Notes under the pieces: model-generated | The model's database searches: none | What the model was told of the DNA's origin: nothing | Seen by the model: only the letters and a program-made list of their open reading frames with translations | Program-made: the position numbers and the translations under genes | NCBI GenBank assembly: GCA_002422205.1 | Contig: DITS01000031.1 | Location: 62,001-126,000 of the forward strand | Length of the DNA: 64,000 nucleotides | Direction of reading: 5' to 3' | Origin: Alphaproteobacteria bacterium UBA6178 | Lineage (GTDB): Bacteria > Pseudomonadota > Alphaproteobacteria > Rickettsiales > UBA3002 | In this document: piece by piece, positions 26,925 to 36,128 of the stretch | Layout of the letters: every line of letters begins with the position of its first letter | Numbering within the stretch: the stretch's first letter is position 1

Positions 26925-27995
26925 ATGAGCGCAAATTCCTTCGGAAAACTCTTTTCATTTACCACATGGGGCGAAAGTCATGGCCCTGCAATCGGCTGCG
27001 TGGTCGATGGTTGCCCGTCACTCATTCCGCTGCAAGCTGCCGATATTCAAACCTATTTGGATAAGCGCAAGCCCGCCCAATCCAAATACACCACCCAGCG
27101 GAAGGAATCCGACAGCGTTGAGATTCTCTCCGGCATATTCGAAGGCCAAACCACTGGCACGCCCATTAGCTTATTGATTCGCAACGAGGATCAAAAATCC
27201 GAGCATTACGGCGATATCAAAGATAAATACCGCCCCGGTCATGCCGATTATGTCTATGACAAAAAATACGGCATCCGTGACTATCGCGGCGGCGGGCGCT
27301 CCAGCGCGCGTGAAACCGCTATGCGTGTAGCCGCCGGTGCCATCGCCCGCAAAATACTTGGTGATAATGTCCGCATCCGTGGGGCCATGGTGCAAATGGG
27401 CCCGCACAAAATCAACCGCGATAATTGGGACTGGACAGCCATCGATCAAAACCCCTTCTGGTGCCCCGATGCGCAAATGGCAGCACAATGGGCGGATTAC
27501 CTTGATACCATCCGCAAAAACGGCTCCTCCATCGGTGCGGTAATCGAAGTCGTCGCCGAGGGTGTGCCATTAGGATTAGGTAGTCCGATCTATGATAAGC
27601 TCGATAGCGATCTCGCCCGCGCGATGATGAGCATCAATGCCGTTAAAGGCGTCGAAATTGGTGATGGCTTTGCCGCCGCCGAAATATCAGGCCAAGAAAA
27701 TGCCGACGAAATGGAAATGAAAAACGGTAAGGTGCATTTCCGCTCCAACCATGCGGGCGGCATATTGGGTGGTATCTCCACCGGTCAGCCGGTTGTGGTG
27801 CGCTTTGCCGTCAAACCCACCAGCTCCATTCTTACCCCTGTCGATACCATCGACCGCGAAGGAAACAACACCACCATCCTCACTAAAGGCCGCCATGACC
27901 CCTGCGTAGGCATTCGTGCGGTGCCAGTCGGCGAAGCGATGATGGCCTGTGTGTTGGCTGACCACCTGCTCAGGCTGCGTGCGTATCAATCTTAA
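26925..27995 (+). CDS. aroC: Chorismate synthase
   Basis: FMN-dependent final step of the shikimate pathway, converting EPSP to chorismate. Signatures: [48 protein letters not shown] (read in parts), [18 protein letters not shown] and [17 protein letters not shown]. 356 residues. Start ATG 26925. It ends inside the stop region of the convergent ankyrin gene (4-base overlap), with no room for a separate terminator. Confidence 0.97.
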   Translation: MSANSFGKLFSFTTWGESHGPAIGCVVDGCPSLIPLQAADIQTYLDKRKPAQSKYTTQRKESDSVEILSGIFEGQTTGTPISLLIRNEDQKSEHYGDIKDKYRPGHADYVYDKKYGIRDYRGGGRSSARETAMRVAAGAIARKILGDNVRIRGAMVQMGPHKINRDNWDWTAIDQNPFWCPDAQMAAQWADYLDTIRKNGSSIGAVIEVVAEGVPLGLGSPIYDKLDSDLARAMMSINAVKGVEIGDGFAAAEISGQENADEMEMKNGKVHFRSNHAGGILGGISTGQPVVVRFAVKPTSSILTPVDTIDREGNNTTILTKGRHDPCVGIRAVPVGEAMMACVLADHLLRLRAYQS

Positions 27996-28846
27996 TTAGC
28001 GTCGAAATGGCCTTTTTTCCACGGCTCGGCAATGCGGCTGCAACGCGCGTCCATATCCCCGTCTTGCCCCACGCCTTTCTGGCGGCGCCAGCGGTTAGAT
28101 ATCAACCCTTCCAGCTCACTGAACATCTGCGCCTGTGATTCCTGATACACCTCGGTAACCCCGCGCGACGGAATTTTAAAAATAGCCACCAACTCACCCA
28201 TCGAATCGCTAACCTTTTTCTTGTAAATTCCCAGCGTCTTTTGCTGTTCTGCCTCAGGGATAGGGTCTTGCTTCGAATGGTAATAGAAGCTGTAATATTG
28301 CAGCGCGCAGGCATTATAGGCCAGCTGATAGGTTTGCTCATCACGGTTACCGGGGCTACGCATCCGTGCCAGATTCAAAATATCATTATCCACCGCCTCT
28401 TCGATCATACGTGTAATCTCACGATTGCCGCTTTGACGTGCATAATCCACCAGCCGCATGCCATGCGCATCGGTCACGCGGTAATTCGCGCCGCTATCCA
28501 ACAAATATTTCACAATTTCGAGGTTGTTATTCTGCACAGCGTAAATGATGGGATAAAAATTATTCGCGCCACCAAAATTAATATCGGCCCCCGCATCCAC
28601 CAATGCCTTCACAATCCTCATCGCCTCCTGATCGGTGCGCGAGGCGGCAATCGCAAGCAGCGGCCATCCTGCGCGGTCAGTGCTATTGGGGTTGCCAAGC
28701 TTCTCTACCAAAAACATCACATCCTTCTGGTTGCCCATTTGCAGCCGGTAGACTGTTTCATCCAGCAAGCTGGGCTCCGCCGCGTGGGATGCAGGCTCAT
28801 GCAAGGCACATATCATTACAAACAGCGCTATCAGAGGGTATCGCAT
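27992..28846 (-). CDS. Secreted ankyrin-repeat protein
   Basis: N-terminal signal peptide ([15 protein letters not shown], cleavage near ASHA-AE), so probably periplasmic. Residues about 55-150 contain about three ankyrin repeats: [10 protein letters not shown]...[16 protein letters not shown], then [19 protein letters not shown] and [19 protein letters not shown]. The C-terminal half is helical with two or three cysteines and no known motif. Ankyrin repeats mediate protein binding; the partner is unknown. 284 residues, convergent with aroC and overlapping it by 4 bases. Confidence 0.8.
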   Translation of the reverse strand: MRYPLIALFVMICALHEPASHAAEPSLLDETVYRLQMGNQKDVMFLVEKLGNPNSTDRAGWPLLAIAASRTDQEAMRIVKALVDAGADINFGGANNFYPIIYAVQNNNLEIVKYLLDSGANYRVTDAHGMRLVDYARQSGNREITRMIEEAVDNDILNLARMRSPGNRDEQTYQLAYNACALQYYSFYYHSKQDPIPEAEQQKTLGIYKKKVSDSMGELVAIFKIPSRGVTEVYQESQAQMFSELEGLISNRWRRQKGVGQDGDMDARCSRIAEPWKKGHFDAN

Positions 28847-28939
28847 GGTGGCTCCTTTTCATAAAAGCATAACATGAAACTATTGCATTTTGGTTAAAAG
28901 ATACCATATCACCTCTCATAATAACCATGGAGGATATGA

Positions 28940-30814
28940 ATGCCCGCTAACGCTCGTAAGCCCGAATCGCAGGGAGAATCAATCCAGTTTGCTGCAGAAA
29001 TCAGCAAAGTCCTGCAATTGATGATCCATTCCTTATACACCAATAAGGACATCTTCCTTCGCGAGCTAATATCCAATGCATCGGATGCCTGCGACAAACT
29101 TCGCTATCAGGCCGTACAAGATGACAGCCTGCTAGCCGAAGATGGCGAGCTAAAAATCAACATCAGTCTGGATGAAAAAGCCAAAACCCTCACCATTGCC
29201 GATAATGGCATCGGCATGAACCGCGAGGATTTAATCGCCAATTTAGGCACCATCGCCAAATCCGGCACGCAGGAATTTTTTGGTCAGCTCACCGGCGACG
29301 CGCAAAAAGACGTCAGCCTGATAGGCCAGTTTGGTGTTGGCTTTTACGCATGCTTCATGGTCGCCGACAAGGTCGAGGTGCACACCCGCAAAGCCGGTGC
29401 AGACGAAGAAGCATGGCACTGGGTATCAAACGGGCAGGGCAGCTTCGACATCGAGCCGGGCCTCATGCGCCCGCGCGGTACCAGCATCACGCTGCATCTG
29501 AAAAAAGACGCGAAGGAATATCTGGATAAATTCAAACTCAAATTCATCGTCCAAACCTATTCTGATCATATTTCCTTTCCCATCGAGATTATCGACGAAG
29601 AGGGCAATAGCGAAAAGGTCAACGCTGCCAGCGCCATCTGGACGCGCCCGAAATCCGATATCAGCGACGAGCAATATCAGGAATTCTACCATCACGTCGC
29701 CCACTCGCCAGACAAACCCTTCATGATCCTGCACAACAAAGCCGAAGGCACGACCGAATATACCAACCTCCTTTTCATCCCATCGATGAAACCGTTCGAT
29801 CTCTACCACCCCGAGCGTCGCCGCCGAGTGAAGCTCTATGTAAAGCGCGTCTTCATCACCGATGAGGGGGTCGATCTGGTGCCGCAATATATGCGTTTTT
29901 TGCGCGGGGTGATTGATTCACAGGACCTGCCGCTCAACATCAGCCGCGAAACCCTGCAGCATAACCCGCTATTGACTAAAATCCGCGATGCGATCACCAA
30001 AAAGATACTATCAGAGCTCGCAAAAAAAGCCAAAAAAGACCCCGAAAGCTACGCGCAGTTTTGGGATAATTTCGGTCCGGTACTAAAAGAAGGTTTATGT
30101 GAGTCGACAGCCCCCAAAGAAAAAATTCTGGCCGTGTGCCGCTTTGCATCTAGCGAGAGCGAGGAATTGGTTTCGCTCGATGATTACATCGCCCGTATGA
30201 AAGAAGGGCAGGAGGCCATCTATTATCTCAATGCCGATTCGGTACAGGCTGCCCGCGCCAGCGCCCAACTCGAAGGCTTCAAAAAACGTGGCATCGAAGT
30301 GCTGCTCCTCGCTGATCATGTCGATGATTTTTGGGTAGGGGTGAACCCCGAATATCAGGGCAAAAAATTCAAATCCGTCGTGCGATCGGGTGAGGATTTA
30401 GAACAGCTTGCATCCCCACAAGACGAACAAGACAGTGATAGTAAGGTGGAAAACGCATCCGACATGCAAGCACTCGTCGATAAGCTGAAAATGTTGCTGG
30501 CCGATGACGTGCGTGACGTACGCATCACACAAAAACTCGATAGCAGCCCCGTCTGTCTGGCCGTGGGTGAAGGCGACATGGATTTGCGCATGGAGCGCTT
30601 TCTGCTCGAGCATAAACAACTACCGCGCGGTAGCGCCAAAATTCTGGAATTAAACCCACATCATCCGGTCATAGCGCAGCTAGCCGCCAGCACTGACGAT
30701 GATTTCATCGAAGAGCGGGCGCGTTTGCTACTCGATCTGGCGCGGATTCAGGAAGGTGATGCGGTCAGCGATGTCGCAAGCTTCGCCAAACGGCTCACGG
30801 CTTTAATGGAATAG
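28940..30814 (+). CDS. htpG: Chaperone HtpG (Hsp90)
   Basis: Bacterial Hsp90 ATP-dependent chaperone. N-terminal GHKL ATPase: FLRELISNASDACDKLRY (magnesium Asn), DNGIGMNREDLIANLGTIAKSG, GQFGVGFYACFMVADKV; middle domain with YVKRVFITD and RGVIDSQDLPLNISRE; C-terminal dimerisation region from about 505. 624 residues. ATG 28940 with GGAGGA at 28929-28934. No heat-shock promoter is obvious in the 93-base spacer. A palindromic repeat cluster follows. Confidence 0.97.
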   Translation: MPANARKPESQGESIQFAAEISKVLQLMIHSLYTNKDIFLRELISNASDACDKLRYQAVQDDSLLAEDGELKINISLDEKAKTLTIADNGIGMNREDLIANLGTIAKSGTQEFFGQLTGDAQKDVSLIGQFGVGFYACFMVADKVEVHTRKAGADEEAWHWVSNGQGSFDIEPGLMRPRGTSITLHLKKDAKEYLDKFKLKFIVQTYSDHISFPIEIIDEEGNSEKVNAASAIWTRPKSDISDEQYQEFYHHVAHSPDKPFMILHNKAEGTTEYTNLLFIPSMKPFDLYHPERRRRVKLYVKRVFITDEGVDLVPQYMRFLRGVIDSQDLPLNISRETLQHNPLLTKIRDAITKKILSELAKKAKKDPESYAQFWDNFGPVLKEGLCESTAPKEKILAVCRFASSESEELVSLDDYIARMKEGQEAIYYLNADSVQAARASAQLEGFKKRGIEVLLLADHVDDFWVGVNPEYQGKKFKSVVRSGEDLEQLASPQDEQDSDSKVENASDMQALVDKLKMLLADDVRDVRITQKLDSSPVCLAVGEGDMDLRMERFLLEHKQLPRGSAKILELNPHHPVIAQLAASTDDDFIEERARLLLDLARIQEGDAVSDVASFAKRLTALME

Positions 30815-30841
30815 GATACAGGGAATAGAATATCCAAATAT

Positions 30842-30928
30842 ACTGGCGTCGAGCGCCAGTAGGACAACCAGCCATTCACCGTCATGCTGGGGCTTGACCC
30901 CAGCATCGCATGAGGCTGACGCAGTCAG
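30842..30928. repeat. Cluster of three palindromes after htpG
   Basis: ACTGGCG/CGCCAGT around TCGAG (30842-30860); ATGCTGGGG/CCCCAGCAT around CTTGA (30884-30906), flanked by GTC as in the other elements; CTGAC/GTCAG around GCA (30916-30928). It fills the gap between convergent htpG and a DUF465 gene and may act as a terminator as well as a mobile palindromic element. Confidence 0.6.
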
Positions 30929-30931
30929 ACT

Positions 30932-31132
30932 TTAAGCAATTATATCGGGATACATTTGCTCTTCGAGCGAATAAATCGCATCTTTGAGTTGCAGCTTTTC
31001 ACGCTTCAGGCGCATCAGCCGCAGCTGGTCCACAAAGGGCTGATCCATCAAAGTGCGGATCGTGGTATCGAGTGATTCATGTTTGTGGCGGAGCTCATCT
31101 AGCTCCTTTTCGATAAGCAACTCTTCATCCAT
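30932..31132 (-). CDS. DUF465 family small coiled-coil protein (66 aa)
   Basis: Short helical hairpin protein of the DUF465/YdcH type: LDELRHKHESLDTTIRTLMDQP followed by LRLMRLKREKLQLKDAIYSLE. Very common in alphaproteobacteria; function unknown. A second family member lies at 32101. ATG 31132. It follows ubiX by about 110 bases on the same strand. The two paralogues differ mainly in the first helix. Confidence 0.85.
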   Translation of the reverse strand: MDEELLIEKELDELRHKHESLDTTIRTLMDQPFVDQLRLMRLKREKLQLKDAIYSLEEQMYPDIIA

Positions 31133-31245
31133 AATATTGCCGACTCCGCTTTTTTATTTTTTGCATTCTATCAACCTGCCAGCCTCAAATAACCAGCACA
31201 ACGGTATGTACTATAACAAAAAACGCATCACTCCTCCAGCGAAAA

Positions 31246-31863
31246 TTACGAGGCTGTGGAGGGGGTGGCCCCGTCCCACCGGCGCACCAAATCATGGGGG
31301 ATATCGAACAAATCCAGAACCCTTCCAACGCTATGATTTATCATATCATTTAGCGAATTTGGGCGGTTATAAAAAGCCGGAACCGGCGGCGCAATAATCG
31401 CCCCTGCCTGCGCCAATCGCTGCATTTGCTCCAAATGAATCGCATGCAAAGGCGTTTCGCGCACCATCAGTACCAGCTTGCGCTGCTCCTTCAGCACCAC
31501 ATCTGCCGCCCGCGTGAGTAAAGACGAGGTGGCGCAAGACGCAATTTCGCCCATGCTACGCATCGAACAGGGCGCAATAATCATTCCGCGCGTTTTAAAC
31601 GAGCCGCTGGAAATGCGCGCCGCCATATCCTGACTGGAATAATAAACGCCCGCCAAAGCGCGAACCTGCTCCACACTATAATCTGTCTCGCACGCGATGG
31701 TAATCTGCGCGCTTTTGCTCATCACCAAATGCGTGGTGATGCCCGCTTGCTTCAATATCTCAAGCAGCCTAATGCCATAAATAGCGCCCGAAGCCCCGCT
31801 GATACCGATAATCAGATGTTCACAGGCTAGTGAGGGAATCATACTGGTTTTTGAATCAATCAT
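31246..31863 (-). CDS. ubiX: Flavin prenyltransferase UbiX
   Basis: Makes prenylated FMN, the cofactor of UbiD decarboxylase in ubiquinone synthesis. Family motifs: IIGISGASGAIYGIRLLE (FMN loop), MIIAPCSMRSMGEIASC, RAADVVLKEQRKLVLMVRETPLH and GAIIAPPVPAFYNRP. 205 residues from ATG 31863; a GTG three codons upstream (31872) is possible. ubiD is not in the window. Minus strand, upstream of a DUF465 gene. Confidence 0.95.
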   Translation of the reverse strand: MIDSKTSMIPSLACEHLIIGISGASGAIYGIRLLEILKQAGITTHLVMSKSAQITIACETDYSVEQVRALAGVYYSSQDMAARISSGSFKTRGMIIAPCSMRSMGEIASCATSSLLTRAADVVLKEQRKLVLMVRETPLHAIHLEQMQRLAQAGAIIAPPVPAFYNRPNSLNDMINHSVGRVLDLFDIPHDLVRRWDGATPSTAS

Positions 31864-31962
31864 GTTGGGCACAGCTAAGACGAACGCTCATTCAATCGCG
31901 GAGCCTTGGTGACACTGGATTGTGGAAAAGTCAAGCAAACGGAGAATAAAATTATTATTATC

Positions 31963-31990
31963 TTGACTACGATTTAACTTGAAATATAAA
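31963..31990 (+). promoter_or_regulatory. Sigma-70-type promoter before the second DUF465 gene
   Basis: TTGACT at 31963-31968 and TATAAA at 31985-31990 with a 16-base spacer. Transcription would leave a 5' leader of about 100 bases containing the inverted repeat CGTTTTA-ACCC-TAAAACG at 32041-32058. No competing gene is seen in the leader. Confidence 0.55.
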
Positions 31991-32100
31991 GGCTGGTTTG
32001 TTTTAATAAAGATTCCTCAGAAAGATCGTATTAGCGACCACGTTTTAACCCTAAAACGAACCTATTTCAGATTTGTTTTTAACTGTATGGAGAAGTCTTT

Positions 32101-32292
32101 ATGTCACTCGCAGCACATGTATCTTCACTTGAAACCAAACACGCTAAATTGGAGGATTTAATTGCTGAAGAATCACATCGTCCTATGCCCGACTTTACCG
32201 TGGTACAAACCCTGAAAAAGCAAAAATTACTGATAAAAGAAGAACTACAACGTTTGGATGCCGACATGAAGCGGCGCCGTGATAGTGCGTAA
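32101..32292 (+). CDS. DUF465 family small coiled-coil protein (63 aa)
   Basis: Second DUF465/YdcH protein: VSSLETKHAKLEDLIAEE, then a turn at SHRPMPD and a second helix LKKQKLLIKEELQRLDAD. Typical alphaproteobacterial member. ATG 32101 with GGAGA upstream, driven by the promoter at 31963. Followed by three consecutive hairpins ending in a T run, which may belong to the same transcript. Confidence 0.88.
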   Translation: MSLAAHVSSLETKHAKLEDLIAEESHRPMPDFTVVQTLKKQKLLIKEELQRLDADMKRRRDSA

Positions 32293-32302
32293 GTAATCCG
32301 AA

Positions 32303-32417
32303 TATGCCACGGGTCGCCCGATTGGCATAAGAGAGGGGCAATACATTGCCCCAGAAAAGAAGCCCCCGACCAGACCAACCCTTAGCAATAAGGACCATGT
32401 CGCCGGGGGCTTTTTTT
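32303..32417 (+). ncRNA. Candidate structured RNA or complex 3' UTR
   Basis: Three stacked stem-loops precede a run of seven T. Hairpin 1: TATGCCA-CGGG-TCG-CCCG-AT-TGGCATA (32303-32329). Hairpin 2: GGGGCAA-TACA-TTGCCCC (32335-32352). Hairpin 3: outer stem AAGCCCCCG/CGGGGGCTT (32360-32368 and 32404-32412) enclosing CCTTA-GCAA-TAAGG (32380-32393) with a GCAA tetraloop. The T run marks plus-strand termination. It does not match tmRNA, 4.5S or RNase P RNA as I know them. It may be a 3' UTR-derived small RNA of the DUF465 gene or an independent RNA; gapR converges from the right. Confidence 0.45.
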
Positions 32418-32437
32418 GTTTCTAAATAGTATGTGTA

Positions 32438-32704
32438 CTAGGCCGCCTCTTCCATGTCGGGCAGCATACCTAATGCGCGCTTATATAAATCCAGCATATG
32501 CTCGGCTTCGTCGCGCTCATTGAGGTCCATTTTGCGGATTTTGATAATCTGGCGCATGGTTTTGGTGTCAAAGCCATTGCCTTTTGCTTCAGCAAACACT
32601 TCGCGCACATCGGTGGCGAGTGCTGCTTTTTCTTCCTCAAGCCGCTCGATACGCTCGATATAACTCCGTAATTGATCGCCTGCCACGCCGCCGTTATGTG
32701 CCAT
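32438..32704 (-). CDS. gapR: GapR nucleoid-associated protein (DUF2312)
   Basis: Small DNA-clamp protein that in Caulobacter binds overtwisted, AT-rich DNA ahead of forks and supports replication. Diagnostic sequence: DQLRSYIERIERLEEEKAAL, then VFAEAKGNGFDTKTMRQIIKIRK, with C-terminal YKRALGMLP. 88 residues. ATG 32704 preceded by AAGGAG. Its stop is 21 bases from the terminator of the candidate RNA on the other strand. Confidence 0.94.
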   Translation of the reverse strand: MAHNGGVAGDQLRSYIERIERLEEEKAALATDVREVFAEAKGNGFDTKTMRQIIKIRKMDLNERDEAEHMLDLYKRALGMLPDMEEAA

Positions 32705-32919
32705 AATCTTGCTCCTTTTATATGGTGGGCAACCTGTATAGCAAGACTATACCCGCTTGTCATGCGCCGATGGAAGCATTGTGGACAAGGCGGTGGATAG
32801 GCTGAGGATAAAAAATCCTCGACAAAAAGCGCATTAGGGCTTAACACTGCCGCCCAATAGTGCTATGCTCCATAGCCTTTAGATTAACCGCAAATGTCCC
32901 GAAGGGGGGTATATTCGCT

Positions 32920-33123
32920 TTGGTTGAAGTAACAGTACGCGACAATAACGTCGATCAGGCCCTTAAAGTCCTGAAGAAAAAGATGCAACGAGAAGGCATC
33001 TTCCGCGAAATGAAGATGCGCAAGCATTATGAGAAACCGTCGGAAAAACGTGTGCGTGAATCGGCAGAATCCGTTCGCCGCGCGCGCAAGCTGGCCCGTA
33101 AGCAATCTGATAAATATGATTGA
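32920..33123 (+). CDS. rpsU: 30S ribosomal protein S21
   Basis: Small basic protein of the 30S platform. [40 protein letters not shown] and [10 protein letters not shown] are clear. Family proteins start a few residues before [10 protein letters not shown]; no ATG or GTG is in frame there, so the start is TTG at 32920, with AAGGGGGG 10-18 bases before. 67 residues. A strong intrinsic terminator follows. Confidence 0.93.
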   Translation: MVEVTVRDNNVDQALKVLKKKMQREGIFREMKMRKHYEKPSEKRVRESAESVRRARKLARKQSDKYD

Positions 33124-33144
33124 TGCTGACTAGCTGATAAAACA

Positions 33145-33173
33145 AAAAAGCCCCGCCTAGCGGGGCTTTTTTT
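33145..33173. terminator. Terminator after rpsU
   Basis: AAAAAGCCCCGC, loop CTA, GCGGGGCTTTTT with extra T. It abuts the stop codon of the converging 361-aa gene and can act in both directions. Confidence 0.9.
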
Positions 33174-34257
33174 ATATGCCATTCTGTTTTCCTGATGCAG
33201 GGCCATCCAGGTCAAGCGTGCGTGCTAAATCCTTACATAATGCATCGCGCATGTCTCGCGCTTCATTCACAAGTGAGCTGGGGGATGACTCAGCGGGGCT
33301 ATCGGAACCTACATCCGGTGCCGCTTTGCCTACATATTTTTGCCATTGATTGTTTTGATCTAAACTATATGCCGATTGCCTCGTGTCCACAGCGATTGGA
33401 TTAGTCGATAAATCAATAAATAATTGTAACAACGCTATATCTTGCAATATAGCAATATTCTCGTTTTCTTTTGAGTATCGATTCAATTCCGTACGCACTG
33501 CCATCACATCGTAAGTTTTAGCTGGGTCGACGTCATATACGGCTTCCTTTAAAGCGGATAAAACATAGCCTTTATAGGCACCCTTGGTGACTGAGCCTGA
33601 TTTAGCGCCATCATTAGAGAAAAAGCTATGCTCACGCCAACTATCTGCTGCTAACAGTATTTTATCACTTTCTTCTGATGCCCAATGCGCGCGGATGAAG
33701 TCCAGTATAGCAGAGGCCATTTCAGGCTTTTCATTGAGTCCGTCAGCGAATTCCATACGATTTACCCCATCAAATAATTTTCTTAAATTTAATGCTTGTG
33801 CAATCGAATCAAGCTCTTGACGACAGATATCCCAGATCTGCGCATCTAGGCCCTGTAACTCATCAATGCTAACGGGTGTGTGTGTCACAAGCGTTAATTC
33901 TTTGGCCTGACCTTGCAAATATTGAAATAGAACAGCAGTATCCTGTACTTGTAGCACATTGTTGTTGTCGATCTCGCTATAATTCAGTACTTTATTCATG
34001 ATAAGGCGAGGGTCACCATTGCCACCATCATAATAACCAATATCGTACCCAATGAGCTTGAGTGCAATACCAATGTCGGTTCTCAGCATTTCTGGACGAT
34101 AATAGCGGTCATTACGCCACGCCTCTCTACCTCTTCTCTCATTTGGGGTAGGTACAGATAAAACTTTTAAGCCTTTTAAAGCAATATCCAGTGCATCTGA
34201 TTTGCTAATGGGGGATGAAGAAGAAATTGGAATCGTTCCGTGCATATAATTTCGCAT
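33172..34257 (-). CDS. Hypothetical protein (361 aa)
   Basis: I do not recognise a family. The protein is hydrophilic and mostly helical, with no signal peptide or membrane segment. Notable parts are an N-terminal Ser-rich stretch (residues 9-18), GREAWRNDRYYRPEMLRTDIG, a Tyr/Gly-rich YDIGYYDGGNGDP, and Ser/Pro-rich linker near the C-terminus (about 318-332). The C-terminal helix (EARDMRDALCKDLARTLDLDG) is amphipathic. Start is ATG 34257 or ATG four codons in (34245). Clearly AT-richer than pnt genes beside it. It lies 75 bases downstream of pntB on the same strand. Confidence 0.65.
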   Translation of the reverse strand: MRNYMHGTIPISSSSPISKSDALDIALKGLKVLSVPTPNERRGREAWRNDRYYRPEMLRTDIGIALKLIGYDIGYYDGGNGDPRLIMNKVLNYSEIDNNNVLQVQDTAVLFQYLQGQAKELTLVTHTPVSIDELQGLDAQIWDICRQELDSIAQALNLRKLFDGVNRMEFADGLNEKPEMASAILDFIRAHWASEESDKILLAADSWREHSFFSNDGAKSGSVTKGAYKGYVLSALKEAVYDVDPAKTYDVMAVRTELNRYSKENENIAILQDIALLQLFIDLSTNPIAVDTRQSAYSLDQNNQWQKYVGKAAPDVGSDSPAESSPSSLVNEARDMRDALCKDLARTLDLDGPASGKQNGI

Positions 34258-34332
34258 ACCAGATTAATTTATTATTAGAATAATAAACATAAAATGCTTA
34301 ACGAAGTATAAATATGTAAGGAAATAGTAAGA

Positions 34333-35727
34333 TTATAACGCTTTTACGGCTTTGACCAGATGCTCGGTCGCCGCTTTGGCATCACCAAACAACATCATGG
34401 TGTTTTCCTGATAAAATAACTCATTCTGAATACCGGCATAACCTGCCGCCATGGAGCGTTTATTGAAAATCACATTATGCGCATCGGCCACATTCAGCAC
34501 TGGCATCCCATAAATCGGGCTGGTCTTGTCGGTTTTAGCGGCGGGGTTGGTCACATCATTCGCACCAATCACATACACTACATCAGTCGTCGCAAATTCA
34601 TTGTTAATTTCTTCCAGCTCAAACACCTGATCATAAGGAATATTGGCCTCAGCCAATAACACATTCATATGGCCCGGCATACGCCCTGCCACTGGATGAA
34701 TCGCGAACTTCACTTCGATCTTGCGCGCTTCTAGTGCCTCGACCAGCTCGCGCACGGCGTGCTGTGCTTGGGCAACAGCCATGCCATAGCCCGGCACGAT
34801 AATCACCGTATCGGCATTACCCATCATAAAGCCCGCATCCTCAGCGGAGCCGGTTTTGACGGGGCGATCATCTTCGCCCGCTGCCGCCGCCGCTTCGGGG
34901 CCCGACCCAAACCCACCAAAAATCACATTGATAATCGAGCGGTTCATCGCCTTGCACATAATATAACTCAGGATAGCACCCGATGCGCCCACCAGCGCGC
35001 CGGTAACAATCAGTAGCGGGTTGCCCAGCGTAAAGCCGATACCGGCAGCCGCCCAACCCGAATAAGAGTTAAGCATCGACACCACCACTGGCATATCCGC
35101 GCCGCCAATCGGAATAATCAGCAAAAACCCGATGGTAAATGCCAGCAACGTCATCAGTAGGAAAATACTGCGCGATTCGGTACCCATAAATATCAGCAGC
35201 AATACCAAAATACTCACGCCAATAGCGGCATTCACCAAATGCTGCCCCTTAAAGCGGATAGGCTTGCCCGACATAATGCCCTGCAGCTTGGCAAAAGCAA
35301 TAATCGAGCCCGAAAATGTAATCGCACCAATCACCGCACCCAGACTCATTTCGAACAGGCTGGCCGCATGGATATGGCCCACAATACCAATATTATACGC
35401 TTCCGGCGACCATAGCGCCGCCGCCGCAATCAACACCGCCGCCAAACCCACGAGCGAGTGAAACGCGGCCACCAGCTGTGGCATCGCTGTCATAGCAATG
35501 CGCTTGGCGATGATATACCCAATCACGCCGCCTACCAACACCCCAATCAGAATCAGCGCGTAACGCTCAACGGATGGCAAGGTGAGGGTGGTAAAAATTG
35601 CGAGCGCCATACCCGCCATACCGAAGCGGTTACCTTGACGCGCTGAAGTAGGGGATGACAGCCCCTTCAAAGCCAGAATAAAACAAACAGATGCAACCAG
35701 ATAGAGCAGGTAAGCGAAACTCGACAT
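34333..35727 (-). CDS. pntB: NAD(P) transhydrogenase subunit beta
   Basis: Membrane and NADP(H)-binding subunit of the proton-translocating transhydrogenase, which makes NADPH from NADH at the expense of proton-motive force. About nine membrane helices in residues 1-270, then the soluble domain III with VIIVPGYGMAVAQAQHAVREL, HPVAGRMPGHMNVLLAEA, VIGANDVTNPAA and KRSMAAGYAGIQNELFY. 464 residues. The start overlaps the end of pntAB by one base. Confidence 0.97.
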   Translation of the reverse strand: MSSFAYLLYLVASVCFILALKGLSSPTSARQGNRFGMAGMALAIFTTLTLPSVERYALILIGVLVGGVIGYIIAKRIAMTAMPQLVAAFHSLVGLAAVLIAAAALWSPEAYNIGIVGHIHAASLFEMSLGAVIGAITFSGSIIAFAKLQGIMSGKPIRFKGQHLVNAAIGVSILVLLLIFMGTESRSIFLLMTLLAFTIGFLLIIPIGGADMPVVVSMLNSYSGWAAAGIGFTLGNPLLIVTGALVGASGAILSYIMCKAMNRSIINVIFGGFGSGPEAAAAAGEDDRPVKTGSAEDAGFMMGNADTVIIVPGYGMAVAQAQHAVRELVEALEARKIEVKFAIHPVAGRMPGHMNVLLAEANIPYDQVFELEEINNEFATTDVVYVIGANDVTNPAAKTDKTSPIYGMPVLNVADAHNVIFNKRSMAAGYAGIQNELFYQENTMMLFGDAKAATEHLVKAVKAL

Positions 35728-36128
35728 TACTTACGCTCCTTCTTTTTAAACATTTCTAGCATGCGCTGCGTCACCAAAAACCCGCCAAAAATATTGATCG
35801 AGGCAATCACCACCGCAATAAACCCTAAAATATGCGCAAAGCCAAAGCCCTCAGGCCCAAGCGCAATAATCGCACCGACAATAATAATCCCCGAAATCGC
35901 ATTTGTTACCGCCATTAGGGGCGTATGTAGAGCAGGCGTTACTTTCCACACCACATAATACCCAACAAAACAAGCCAGCACGAACACGAATAAACCGAAA
36001 ATAGTGGGATCAATTCCTACGCCACCTTCAGCCAGTTGCGCCTGCAACTCAGCAGATTTACGCGATAAAGCGGCAGTCTCTTCGGATAACTCCTGCAGTC
36101 GGGTTGTAAGATTATTGATATCGCTCAT
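35727..36128 (-). CDS. pntAB: NAD(P) transhydrogenase subunit alpha part 2
   Basis: Small membrane component completing the proton channel in the split-alpha form found in alphaproteobacteria. About three to four hydrophobic helices after a hydrophilic N-terminal coiled segment of about 35 residues; [20 protein letters not shown] is the conserved block. 133 residues. Overlaps pntAA by 4 bases (ATGA) and pntB by one base, so all three are translationally coupled. Confidence 0.94.
   Translation of the reverse strand: MSDINNLTTRLQELSEETAALSRKSAELQAQLAEGGVGIDPTIFGLFVFVLACFVGYYVVWKVTPALHTPLMAVTNAISGIIIVGAIIALGPEGFGFAHILGFIAVVIASINIFGGFLVTQRMLEMFKKKERK

Noticed and set aside
31979..32161. 60-residue open frame before the DUF465 gene
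   Set aside because: It overlaps the start of a clear gene and lies in the probable 5' leader; no family features.
34263..34277. Near CtrA box TTAA-N7-TTAG
   Set aside because: One base off the consensus in a very AT-rich region; expected by chance.
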